Made by a program: the position numbers and the translations under genes
Part shown: positions 17,301 to 22,884 of the stretch, piece by piece
Numbering within the stretch: the stretch's first letter is position 1
Layout: each line of letters begins with the position of its first letter
Assembly: GCA_905221605.1 (NCBI GenBank)
Contig: CAJNDS010002487.1
Location: forward strand, 373,202-396,613
Length of the DNA: 23,412 nt
Source of the DNA: Symbiodinium natans
Taxonomy: Eukaryota > Sar > Dinophyceae > Suessiales > Symbiodiniaceae
Direction of reading: 5' to 3'
The notes under the pieces: model-generated
What the model was told of the DNA's origin: nothing
The model's database searches: none
What the model saw: only the letters and a program-made list of their open reading frames with translations

Positions 17301-19384
17301 GCACCTTGTTGTCAGCAGATGTGAGCGTTGCCTTCATGCAAGCGCCTGTGCAGGGAGTAGAGTGTATCCGGTTTCCGAATGGGATGTATGATGAGGAGAA
17401 CAAGCCGCTGTTTGCGCAGCTACACAAAGCCATGAATGGCTTGAGAGTAGGACCACTGAGCTGGTACCTAGAGTTTACAAGCACGCTGCGTAAGCAGTTT
17501 GGGTTTGGTGAGACTGCCGACCCTACTGTGCATCACCGGCTTGAGAAGGATGGTGCGCTGACCTTGGTGTTAGTGTATGTTGACGATCTCATCATCTTTT
17601 CCCAGAATCCGCCAGTTGCCAAGGATCTGTACGCTAAGCTAGCGAAGATCTATAAAATGAAGCAGACAGGGCTTCTAGAACCTGGCAAGACTGGGCAGCT
17701 CGAGTTCTTGGGTCGAGTGATCGCCCGAACCACTGAGCACGGGCCTGTGTTCTTTGGCCTGAAGCCGGGGTACTTGAAGTCGCTTGGAGAAGAGTTTGGC
17801 ATTAGTGGAAAGGGTGTGAAACCAGTGCTGGGAAACCTCGAGAGGGAGTACCGGAAGAAGGAGGCTGGAACACCTATCAGCACTGAGGCGTATGAACGCT
17901 ATAGACGTGTGCTTGGTAAGTTGATGTGGGCAAGCCTGACGTTGCCGCATTTGTCCTACCCGGTAGGATTTCTGGGCCGGTATCAGAGTGACCCAGATAG
18001 CCAGGCAGAAGCTTGCTTGAGACGCGTGGTTCGTTGGGTGATGGCTTTGCCTGAGTACCTTCAGCGATTTTCGGCAGAAGCGTTTGAGTATCCTTGCTGC
18101 GCTTCGGAAAACATGCTCTCTGGCTTTGTGGATGCGTCATGGAACATTTGCTCTGTGTCTGGTGCTATCGTGAAGTGGCATGGCATCATGATCAAAACTT
18201 TCTCGCGGAAACAGTCGGTGACCGCGTTGAGTTCGGCGGAGGCCGAATTGGCAGCCCTGACTGAGGCAGCCAAAGAGTCGGTGTACTTGTCTTTGCTCAT
18301 GGAAACGCTCCTGTATGGAATGCCCAAAGGAGAGACCGGTGAGTTTCCGATTCACCTGGCTTCGGATTCGGAAGCCGCTTTGTCGATTAGCAAAATGACG
18401 GGGTTGTTACGCCGTGTTCGGCACCTGGAGCTTCGTCATCGCTATCTTCAAGAGCTAGTCCACCTGGAAAGGCTGATTCTAAGCTTCATCAGTGGAGAAC
18501 GGAATCCAGCCGATGGACTGACGAAATCTCCTGAGGAGTTGTTGCTTGAGCATTTGCTGGTTGCGTGTGGACTGGAAAGAGTGTGTGAAGAAGACCTTCA
18601 GGGTCTTGTAGTTCCTGAACACCTTCGTGAACGAATGGAAGAACTTGAAGAAGTATGTAAAAAGCTTGAGAAAATCCCGACAAACCTGGCGAAGTACGAG
18701 CCAGTGGCAAGAGACCTTGCGTTGGGATCTGTTCCTCTGCTTGTGATCGAGGTGTTTTGTTCAACGGACAGTGCGTTGTGCCGAGCGTGTGCTCGTGACC
18801 GAGTAGCATATATAGGCATAACTGAGAAAGAAGACTTCTTAAGCAAGAGTACTCAAATGTTTCTAGGAGAGGTCTTGCTGTGTCTGTTGAGTAGGAAACC
18901 GCCCCAGATCTATGTCCACATAGCTTCCCCGTGTACCGCTGGATGTAGCTACCGCTTTAAGAACTGGCATCGACCGAAGTTTCGACATCGGTGGCGAGAG
19001 CAGGTCAAGAAGCATGTTGCATCTTGGAAAGCTTTAGGAAGACTTCTGGAGGACTGCTGCAAAGAGATCCTGGTTACCCAGGAATGGCCAAAGAACTGTG
19101 GTCTTTGGAAGGAGGAAAGTTATCTGAAAGAAAAGAAGCGCCTTGGTCTGAACTTTGGAAGGGTTGTGGACCGTTGTGCCTTCGACGGGGTCTTTAAGCG
19201 GTGGTTCTTTGCTACAAACCGAGAGGAGTGGAGTGAAATCTTCTCTGGAAAGCCCTGTGACAAAAGTCATCAGCATGTTTCACTTGCTAGTGTCGAAGAA
19301 ACAGGTATCTATCCGACTAAACTTGGTAGAGCTCTTTTGCGTGCTGCGAAAGTCACGTTAGGTCTTGTAGGAACACCTTCTTAG
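11198..19384 (+). CDS. Gag-Pol polyprotein of copy B (capsid, protease, integrase, RT, RNase H, extra C-terminal domain)
   Basis: Open for 2,728 codons to TAG at 19382. Authentic coding starts after the duplication (about 11239), and the first in-frame ATG is 11354. Residues counted from 11198: capsid-like Gag about 60-265; CCHC knuckle 269-282 (CX2CX4HX4C); Lys/Gly-rich tract about 285-345; protease with DSGA at 405; atypical segment about 588-1365 overlapping ORF2; integrase zinc finger HX4HX6CX2C from 1493 and catalytic D1534, D1590, E1630 (D-X39-E); acidic Pro-rich linker about 1790-1900; RT with D2041 and YVDDL 2127-2131; RNase H with D2312, E2348, D2390 and NPADGLTK near 2438; C-terminal domain about 2450-2728. 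Order PR-IN-RT-RH defines Ty1/copia. It is about twice the usual copia polyprotein length. Unless recoded, it is cut off from the Gag start by the frameshift. Confidence 0.92.
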   Translation: MGVLQVQQLLAAAGSPTAKASAPPPAPSQNLHVGSNRAEKYLPALPLIDNVSMGKGRVRELEEYHRWCEVLASWLALIDDNYVNELRQAMTHDREIKQSDMAVPVASRSARLFYYLQQSLQKFERGMELVRSTSMRQGQAACGYEVMRQMHQTFSIVSRMEAIAVRDEALRLTSKASSYKRPLDCVRFLEDELGKVDQKLHRFPELRLGASDRSTLLLQSVSPECRHYVVLHGKSGSWEELVESIRFYEEQTRLCDAGSLNAVGERGLCWNCGKSGHMSWQCPDKSSGKGKKRDEPKGGKPSGSKNREKSPKGKGKGKGKTDKGKGGKPKGKPKNKGKPKGRAVEDEQSDQVMAMRSHHLSGLGPGTRTNEPNEAEPPRLTMTNGEIERLNQSSSRNSSFAWLIDSGATCHVLSESALGFYEVVKEHSGPLPVLMSASDTPMECVKLVDIRVKFGKLGPVVLQQVLVCKIGFNVVSSWQASLSGWNTWLTSEPGASCLVKQTERGSSMWVPLVREARSWWALAKEIGPTKAKPKGRRSKGDSPKPGWSPNDDAMEVDKVQKKAPPNVGRALEVTPFKFLLRAFSVKQHVGEHELHEHVLQERLSGCEHAAVAKVGVDLETPPSACCAEALCSAAAVLLKSASNTSLEKQTSRDTRCGDKGFECVGVGPVPLQPQSVCIRSRSALRVGRRSDLHPSACVPECLLGQSEERKCAFRSLRWPGVFLKALLVLCALGVFCSKPGAFVRDLGKDGASGSLASALSCELPKWECGPGGSLFDEHDCSSCAPFRGGRSAVSFEAASPKHRPFYLDPWLGRTAVGDSSLPWGVGDTGVGDQYKRHSGEATYAHCRAASHCCSDGGPVGFDGHPRRRARPSCRVCKVWLCFDHHGGGSRRCDCYHPPTAPSMRAKGVLAQQSGWHPAHLEEIPSVPGGDSRVAVPSCSIPVVRGRASKHSAKRAQGRACAGCRLESAFGGRARPEQPPGDFGCSTANYNTGCCTIRVGWHGTASSQKCPSSTSFGVGFAQPSACKSRGNDSIACRHEESCNSRGGSIIVDGPRFSTRASGFLAVQPSFPAYAVRLFLCSIFGTRHAYGSRHASNSASSTSSILGTRHAYGSKPAYTSASSTSSIDTAPRYIEGACGRGSNGGRDADDARGGIRCPWDPYGREFRGPKGANGRWDWKSGERFSFDPAGRDEYGGSKSTDGQFGCGRLWLRDGLICLGMGPEGLKAGHELLRSSPQCTKLVGVGLKALLFAVGDWLCALGGRVGAFECLVGDCECSLPAANGSAHCPSVPRSSWKGSSALALGLVLGLVFRGWLRRCVKLLSVRRRSRLKFVRVTLVGRVPRRSWSVVRRLLFLRGVLACELKAEPTGEEAKGPMMKRWRALKKWALCGLGSLRGSEQKKAVARSEALRMLAGLPTPVVVNSESEEELIPDPLEAELAKPSGSEPPRPSDVRKKPRVENVPSGEPGALSSPEVVSDALDPEVPVYLTSERLKAHRNKGHQPYLSCCDTCQSARGRVPARRKHMKHHHGPGELQVDFGFFGKNVRFLLMVHVVSGYIHTVVLGPEDEVPAVSVCKAFTEMGLSGLDIVVHGDQENLLESVFRNAAKHRTFGGRSMHWVPFAINRPQAKGIVERHVCLVKEAFWSVWLGLEERVGEKLPLGSHLFVEAMRYSVRMHNLFHVSKEHSTPLERLRGSTVQPVKSCEFGVVGFGKPQKDYPEHRGKRLVRALYVGPHGANGSGIRVFVPIGIGKPPRLEIFSSFRAKDPVEFDKAALRDLRGNKEDPERPIKFDVPIDGPSPPLDSPNLPEGSLEFPVERTEPPALEGPEAMEEEGELDGYSPDFSDVPEETGMEVEPPGGVGLEDLDAPMDPGEDDAMEEGLTWLYEHGLRQLFDGPDLRVTTKIRKGDDVKEWFRMKFGGKKIWVHVPDNAVCEVSGKVLPRKHLEEGMRLELSELDAFGVATIIGEAEARKRATRRIHTTRWVLTSKPSATNPERVRARLVVRDYAFGSNPLADGIYSPTTSLEALRGVLAIHAVRGGTLLSADVSVAFMQAPVQGVECIRFPNGMYDEENKPLFAQLHKAMNGLRVGPLSWYLEFTSTLRKQFGFGETADPTVHHRLEKDGALTLVLVYVDDLIIFSQNPPVAKDLYAKLAKIYKMKQTGLLEPGKTGQLEFLGRVIARTTEHGPVFFGLKPGYLKSLGEEFGISGKGVKPVLGNLEREYRKKEAGTPISTEAYERYRRVLGKLMWASLTLPHLSYPVGFLGRYQSDPDSQAEACLRRVVRWVMALPEYLQRFSAEAFEYPCCASENMLSGFVDASWNICSVSGAIVKWHGIMIKTFSRKQSVTALSSAEAELAALTEAAKESVYLSLLMETLLYGMPKGETGEFPIHLASDSEAALSISKMTGLLRRVRHLELRHRYLQELVHLERLILSFISGERNPADGLTKSPEELLLEHLLVACGLERVCEEDLQGLVVPEHLRERMEELEEVCKKLEKIPTNLAKYEPVARDLALGSVPLLVIEVFCSTDSALCRACARDRVAYIGITEKEDFLSKSTQMFLGEVLLCLLSRKPPQIYVHIASPCTAGCSYRFKNWHRPKFRHRWREQVKKHVASWKALGRLLEDCCKEILVTQEWPKNCGLWKEESYLKEKKRLGLNFGRVVDRCAFDGVFKRWFFATNREEWSEIFSGKPCDKSHQHVSLASVEETGIYPTKLGRALLRAAKVTLGLVGTPS
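11219..11238 (+). repeat. 10-bp tandem duplication causing the gag frameshift
   Basis: CAGCTGCTGG occurs twice in a row here and once at the equivalent place in copy A (near 8000-8010, minus strand). The extra 10 bp shifts gag by one base relative to pol. Confidence 0.9.
12960..13442 (+). other. 5' flank of ORF2 inside pol, atypical sequence
   Basis: After the last protease-side residues (near PFKFLL) the pol frame becomes Cys-, Val- and Arg-rich, unlike its neighbours, though still open. The DNA is T/G-rich with recurring TAGGAGTAG, for example 13038-13056 and 13231-13250. AGGAGCGTTTGAGTG at 12996-13010 recurs in the 3' flank. In the pol frame 13361-13405 encodes a hydrophobic stretch (FLKALLVLCALGVFC). 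CTAG at 13391-13394 and TTTTGCTCAAAG at 13400-13411 lie just before the ORF2 ATG. They could be a trans-splice acceptor and a decayed spliced leader; this is inference. Confidence 0.5.
13443..14837 (+). CDS. ORF2, unrecognised protein nested in pol in the +1 frame, copy B
   Basis: 464 codons, ATG at 13443, TGA ending at 14837, on the same strand as pol but one base ahead. The predicted sequence looks like a real protein. Residues 1 to about 225 have balanced composition with helical segments such as LTLKKFLLYLEAIRELR. A Pro/Ser-rich tail follows, with APGTPMEA units duplicated at 14445-14510 and 14511-14576 (66 bp, 22 residues each), ending in an acidic terminus. The pol frame over the same bases is Cys/Arg/Ser/Gly-rich and looks like a shadow, yet has no stop. 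No signal peptide, membrane segment or known motif is visible. Copy A encodes an identical protein. It might be a captured host gene or an accessory retroelement protein, possibly expressed from its own trans-spliced mRNA. Function unknown. Confidence 0.7.
   Translation: MELPEASPPLCLVNSQSGSVAQVEAFSTSMIARLAHRFEEEGQLSLSRQLLQNIDLFTSTPGSVERLLGIPACLGELETQELVINTSGIPVKQPMLIAELRAIAAPTVDQSVLTDTLVEEHDRRAEYARYGYVLTTMGVVVADVTATIRQPHLPCEQRGYWRNNQVGIQLTLKKFLLYLEAIRELRCHPAQYQLFEAGLASILPNELKVERVPAADLRALLADVLVQSNRRVTLAAQPPTIIPDVAPSASGGTAPPLHKSAPAPPPSGWALLNQARAKAEAMIRLHADMKRAATAEVAPSSSTGPAFPPGPPAFLPFSPPSPLTPSVFSYAPSSAPGTPMEAGMPLTPPPLPPPSWAPGTPMEASLPIPPPPLPPPSTPHPDTLRELAGEVPMEVEMPMTPVEAFGAPGTPMDVSSEVPREPMVGGIGSPGSASPLTPPAETSMVVPNPPMDNSDVGDSGSEMD
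14445..14576 (+). repeat. 66-bp direct duplication within ORF2
   Basis: Two adjacent 66-bp units, 14445-14510 and 14511-14576, share the GCACCAGGCACGCCTATGGA start and the CCTCCTCTACCTCCTCCATC end. Length is a multiple of three, so both frames are preserved. They encode the proline-rich APGTPMEA...PPPLPPPS units of ORF2. Confidence 0.85.
14838..15290 (+). other. 3' flank of ORF2 inside pol, atypical sequence
   Basis: Between the ORF2 stop and the resumption of typical pol coding (charged residues near KAEPTGEEAKG, about 15280) the sequence again is T/G-rich. It has GTAGGAGTAG at 14915-14924 and 15168-15177, and TAGGAGCGTTTGAGTG at 14982-14997, echoing the 5' flank. The pol frame encodes a hydrophobic run at 15089-15124 (ALALGLVLGLVF). 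The shared vocabulary of both flanks suggests they arrived with ORF2 as one block or derive from a common noncoding repeat. Confidence 0.45.
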
Positions 19385-19490
19385 GTCGGCAGTAGGAGTG
19401 CTCGCTTTCGGACTTTGCCTGGGATGAGATGTTTAAGCGCTGGAAACACCGAGCTGTGAAGAAGTGCGTGGCTCTGAGGCATCACAGTCC
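19385..19490 (+). other. 3' untranslated internal region of copy B
   Basis: This short stretch between the pol stop and the polypurine tract contains AGTAGGAGTG (19391-19400), the motif seen around ORF2. Nothing else is recognised. Confidence 0.5.
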
Positions 19491-19499
19491 AAGCGGGGG
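19491..19499 (+). other. Polypurine tract (plus-strand primer)
   Basis: AAGCGGGGG lies directly before TGTGAAAGTTCCTGTCT, the exact first 17 bases of the 5' LTR. That position and purine content are what a copia plus-strand primer needs. It shows the 3' LTR begins here, not at 21629. Confidence 0.75.
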
Positions 19500-19516
19500 T
19501 GTGAAAGTTCCTGTCT
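19500..19516 (+). repeat. 3' LTR of copy B, first 17 bp (separated part)
   Basis: Identical to 10442-10458. LTR identity stops abruptly at 19517 and resumes at 21629, repeating the last 14 of these bases. 17 bp here plus 383 bp from 21643 rebuild the 400-bp LTR length. Confidence 0.8.
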
Positions 19517-19730
19517 GGCTCAAGGTTTCGGCTCAACCCCGGTGGGGTGCTCAGGTAGAGAGCGTCTTTAGTGCCGTTGTGGCTGGCCCTGGGGCTTGTA
19601 ACTAAGGGTAGGTTCCGTTTTGAGGCCTGGCAAAACTGTGTTTGCTCGTAGGCCGGCTGACCGGCTAAGCTGTCATAGAGCGGCGGCCCGCCAACTGCTG
19701 CCGACGACGAAGGACGTTCGAGTGCACAGT

Positions 19731-21509
19731 TTCGGCCTCGCTTCGCTGGAGGGAAGCTTTTCGTCCTCGCGTTGCTGAGGGAACCTTGTGGCCTACAGTC
19801 TGCTCTGGGTCACAGTGAGAGTTGCAGCCTCGCATTGCTTGAGGGGTGACGCAAGCCTGTTGCTCATCAGAGATTCCTGCTGTCTCTGGGTGAGCAAAAC
19901 CCACCGACCCTCATTTGGATTGAGGGCTGTGCTGAAGGTGAGTTTGGGTTCCTCGCTCACTTGTGTGGAAAACGAAGGTGAGACCGAACACGGGGGAAAC
20001 GGCCAGGCACGCTGCAGACAGTGCAGGCCAACGTCGCACTGCAAGAGGCATCCTTGCAGTGGCGACAGGAGTGTCCCGAACAATTGCGGTGTGCTCGAGC
20101 CCAAGCTTGCAGGTTTTCGGGGATCTGCTAGCTGAGCACAACAGGATTTTCTTCGCAGGTAGAATCAGGTAGAAAAGATTTGGCCCAACCCTGGTGGATC
20201 TGCCTGGACACAAATAACCAGAGGCATCAGTGTCGTAAAGCTCATTGACTGGTGCTACTGAGAAACCGTTGCCAAAGAACTTGCAGTAGGACTGTGGTGC
20301 GGCGCAGTGCAAGTTGAAGAGCAGCTGGTGGTGGCTGCTCCCCGGAAAACCAATAGTCCAAGAAGCCTCCTTCGGCCTCGCTCCGTGCTGAGGGTTTGTA
20401 AGGGTTGGTATTGGCCGGAAAGGATTCAGATGGAGGTTACCCGATCTTCGCGCTTTCCCATCTGAAGGCAACCAATGGTAATCAGCCTGCTGGACATGGC
20501 AGGCCTGCTTTTGTTTACATCCACGTCTCCTGCAAGGGCTGGGGTCTGTCCGTGCACACAGACAAGGCGGAACCTTGCAGATGTTTAGGTCCTCGCGGCA
20601 CGGCCGCTGGAGGGTGTTTGAAGATGTTGGCTCTCACTATCTGGTGAGTGGTTTGTATGGGCACTTGCTGGGGCAAGGCGGCTCTGGCGTCTGAGGATGG
20701 TACATGTGCTGGCTGATGAGTACGGGCCACCGAAAGAGACCTGTGGTAAGACAAGCGATGAAAGGAGCCGAACTCCTAAAGAAAGGACAGGCTAGCTCAC
20801 GCGGACGCCACGCAGAGTATGTGTTTACTATCTTCAGATGTTGGAGCCAAATTGCCAGCCTTGTGACGTGAGATGTGGTGTTTGGATTCGGCCTCAAGCA
20901 CTGGAAGGCCTACAACAACAAATCCGAATGAAAACTGTGGTCCTAAGACACGCGGTGCAGCTGCTTATACGTGGCACCGCGGGGGTCACATAGAGATAGA
21001 GGGCTTGCCAGCAAGGGAACTCTGTCTAAAGAGAGCCCTGGCTCAGTGAGGAGCTGAGGGCCTGGCTGCGCTGATGCAGCGGAATGGTTGTTCGGCCTCG
21101 CCTCCGCTGAGGGAACAACAGTCAATGCTTCTCTGCAGTGTCGGTCCGGGTTAGTAAGAGCGAGAACGCCGGGACCTCGAGCTGCAGTTTTACCATGAAG
21201 CAACCGCGTGAGATGCATTATTGGTCAACTGGTGAGTAAGAGCGAGAAAGCCAGGGTGACGCTACTTTGGGGGAGGCTGCAAGGCACGGTTAGTAAGTGC
21301 GAGAAAGCCGGAGCTGCGGACGAACCTGGAGTAGCAGTTTTTCATACCTCACGTGTTTCACTTTGCGGCCTCGCATGCGCTGAGGAAATATGCCTCGAAC
21401 AGAACATCCAGTGCTGAGTGGGGATTGCCAAACTTACGGAGGCTGATGCCACAACAACTCAACAGCAATGCATGCGGAGGGCAAAGTTCGGCCTCGCGAG
21501 TGCTGAGGG
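19731..21509 (+). repeat. Dispersed hairpin family TTCGGCCTCGC-N-GCTGAGGG, eight copies
   Basis: Copies at 19731-19753, 19760-19781, 19822-19845, 20371-20394, 20588-20614, 21091-21113, 21363-21385 and 21487-21509. Each has arms CCTCGC and GC-T-GAGG with a 2-5 base centre and a bulged T, TT or TG. In 20588-20614 the inner stem is longer (GCGGC/GCCGC) yet keeps the outer CCTC/GAGG and the bulge, which argues that structure, not just sequence, is kept. A related perfect hairpin, CCCTCA-TTTGGAT-TGAGGG, is at 19908-19926. Role unknown. Confidence 0.75.
21149..21312 (+). repeat. Three direct copies of a GGTTAGTAAGAGCGAGAAAGCCGG-like motif
   Basis: Copies at 21149-21172, 21231-21255 and 21288-21312 differ at a few bases. 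The second contains GGTGAGTAAG, a perfect-looking 5' splice donor. Spacing is 82 and 57 bases. They may be short repeats of the inserted element. Confidence 0.7.
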
Positions 21510-21628
21510 TTGCAGCTGAGAGAGGGCCTAGCTGAGAACGCAACACCTCAAGCGAGGTAATTTTTAGTTTAGTTTCACCTTGACCAACGGCCCCTTCGGG
21601 TGGCTACGCCTCGCAGCGTGCAGACGAA

Positions 21629-22025
21629 GAAAGTTCCTGTCTAAGGACATGTTAACTTTGTTGTCCTGCATGCTGGCTCAGAGTTGTGTGTGTGTGTAGT
21701 TGTAGGAACTCCGTAGTTGTGCCTTGGAGGCTCGACGGGAGTGCTGCTTTAAGTGGGAAAGCCTTTTGAAGTGCTTGAGTTGTAGGGATGTGTGTCTGGA
21801 AGCTGTAGAAGTGACTGTGCACGTTTTTGCTTGCTTTAGGTGTAGTTGGGTAGGTCCCGAGAACTCCCACTGACGTTTGAGTTGTTTTGTGGCTGTGGAG
21901 AACACGTGGCAGAGCAGAGTTTTCACCTGTGTGTAAAGAGTTTCACTGACGAAGCCTCCGGCTTATGACTTTGGCTCAAGTCGTGAGAAAAAGAGGGTTC
22001 AGCGCGCTACTGCTGTGTTTTCACA
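21629..22025 (+). repeat. 3' LTR of copy B, main part
   Basis: Matches the 5' LTR from its fourth base to the end (TTTTCACA) with about six differences, including CAGAG for CCAAAG, TTTTGTGG for TTTTTTGG, one extra GT and one fewer G. The first 14 bases duplicate 19503-19516 and are the right flank of the insertion. The spliced-leader-like TTTGGCTCAAG is at 21970-21980. Confidence 0.92.
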
Positions 22026-22030
22026 TAAAG
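22026..22030. repeat. Target site duplication TAAAG, right copy of element B
   Basis: Directly follows the LTR end TTTTCACA and equals 10437-10441. Confidence 0.85.
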
Positions 22031-22105
22031 GGAGGCTTAAAAGGGGGCCAGCGAGGCTTAAGGGGGAGGGCTTAAGGGGGCTGAAAAAGAGTGGCTTAAG
22101 GGCGA
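22026..22105. repeat. G-rich CTTAA satellite, right part of the interrupted array
   Basis: Units such as GGGAGGCTTAAAAGGGGG continue the array found at 10025-10441, from which it was separated by insertion of element B. Confidence 0.85.
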
Positions 22106-22120
22106 CTCTGAACATTACTT

Positions 22121-22545
22121 TATCTTGAAGATGAGAGAGAAGGGATTTATTCTAAATTCCACCCCCCTCGAATCTTGTTTTGTTTTTTGGATTTCGTTCT
22201 TCGAAACTAGAGAAGTGAGACTCTAAAAGAGAGAGAAAGGAATTTATTCTAAATTCCACCCCCCTCGTGTTTTTTTGGGATTTCATTATTCGAAACCAGA
22301 GAAGTGAGAATCTAAACATACATTTCCCTTTACGAACGAAAGAAGGGAATGTATTCTAAATTCCACCCCCCTCGAATCTTGCTATACATTTTGTGTTTCT
22401 TTTTGGATTTCATTCTTCGAAACCAGAGAAGTGAGACTCTAAACATTCATTTCCCTTTACGAAAAGAAAGAAGGAATGTATTCTAAATTCCACCCTTCTC
22501 GAATCTTGTTTTGGGAGCTTAAGGGCAATTCCACCCCGCTCGCTT
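22121..22545. repeat. Tandem repeat, four units of about 97-127 bp plus a partial unit
   Basis: The core TTCTAAATTCCACCCCCCTCG starts at 22150, 22247 and 22354, with a variant at 22481 and a shortened AATTCCACCCCGCTCG near 22527. Between cores are GATTTC(A/G)TTCTTCGAAAC and AGAGAAGTGAGA(C)TCTAAA. No coding potential is seen. Confidence 0.85.
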
Positions 22546-22605
22546 CTTCTTTTGCTTTTTGTGTTTTTTGTGTTCATTTCTCGAGTTTCAAGGAGCAGAG
22601 AGTTC

Positions 22606-22866
22606 ATAGCAGTGACGTGGCGCGGGGCTAAGCCGAGAACCCCATGTTTTGTTTCAGAGATGATTCATATGCTTCCACGCAAGCTTGCCCGGCAGAAAAA
22701 AGCGGGGGGGTTGGGGGGGGGCAGCCCCCCCCCATTTGCATAGCAGTGACGTGGCGCGGGGCTAAGCCGAGAACCCCATGTTTTTTTTTGGACATGATTC
22801 CTATGCTTCCACGCGAGTTTGCCCGGCTTAAACAAGCGGGGGGGTTGGGCGCAGCCCCCCCCATTT
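22606..22866. repeat. Two tandem copies of a ~133-bp unit with G/C-run hairpin end
   Basis: Unit 1 spans about 22606-22738 and unit 2 about 22739-22866. Both start CATAGCAGTGACGTGGCGCG, contain GGGGCTAAGCCGAGAACCCC (a GGGG/CCCC hairpin), then a T-run, then end in GCGGGGGGG-TTGGG...CAGCCCCCCC, which can fold back. The T-run and hairpins recall short interspersed elements, but I cannot show a polymerase III promoter. Confidence 0.8.
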
Positions 22867-22884
22867 TGCAAACACGATGCTCGC

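Larger units (their letters stand above)
19517..21628. mobile_element. 2.1-kb insertion splitting the 3' LTR of copy B, unknown type
   Basis: It is flanked by the 14-bp direct repeat GAAAGTTCCTGTCT (19503-19516 and 21629-21642), which is single in the 5' LTR; that length suits target-primed retroposition. The insert starts GGCTCAAGG. With the preceding T this gives TGGCTCAAG, the 3' end of the dinoflagellate spliced leader, so the source may have been a trans-spliced RNA. No convincing protein, poly(A) tail or terminal inverted repeat is seen. It contains eight hairpins of one family, a related perfect hairpin at 19908-19926, a CCCC-GGT-GGGG hairpin at 19537-19547, and a 24-bp motif repeated three times. 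Splice-like donors (for example near 19937, 20641, 21231) and acceptors (near 20158, 21138) occur, so an unspliced or intron-bearing source is possible. Confidence 0.65.
10442..22025 (+). mobile_element. Ty1/copia-type LTR retrotransposon, copy B (full length, with a nested insertion)
   Basis: Complete element: 5' LTR 10442-10841, PBS from 10842, gag from 10885, gag-pol stop at 19384, polypurine tract 19491-19499, 3' LTR 19500-19516 plus 21629-22025. It is flanked by TAAAG on both sides. LTR ends are the inverted pair TGTGAAA...TTTCACA. Without the nested 2.1-kb insertion it would be about 9.5 kb, large for copia because of the extra segment between protease and integrase and the C-terminal domain. 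The two LTRs differ at about six places in 383 bp, so insertion is fairly recent but not brand new. Gag is frameshifted, so this copy is probably non-autonomous. Confidence 0.95.

Noticed and set aside
1-19237. Inverted copies as a pure assembly mirror
   Set aside because: The arms differ by substitutions, different gag indels and LTR variants, so they are two real sequences; the join itself still needs long-read support.
22121-22545. CRISPR array
   Set aside because: Repeat units of 97-127 bp are contiguous and diverged with no unique spacers, and the context is eukaryotic.
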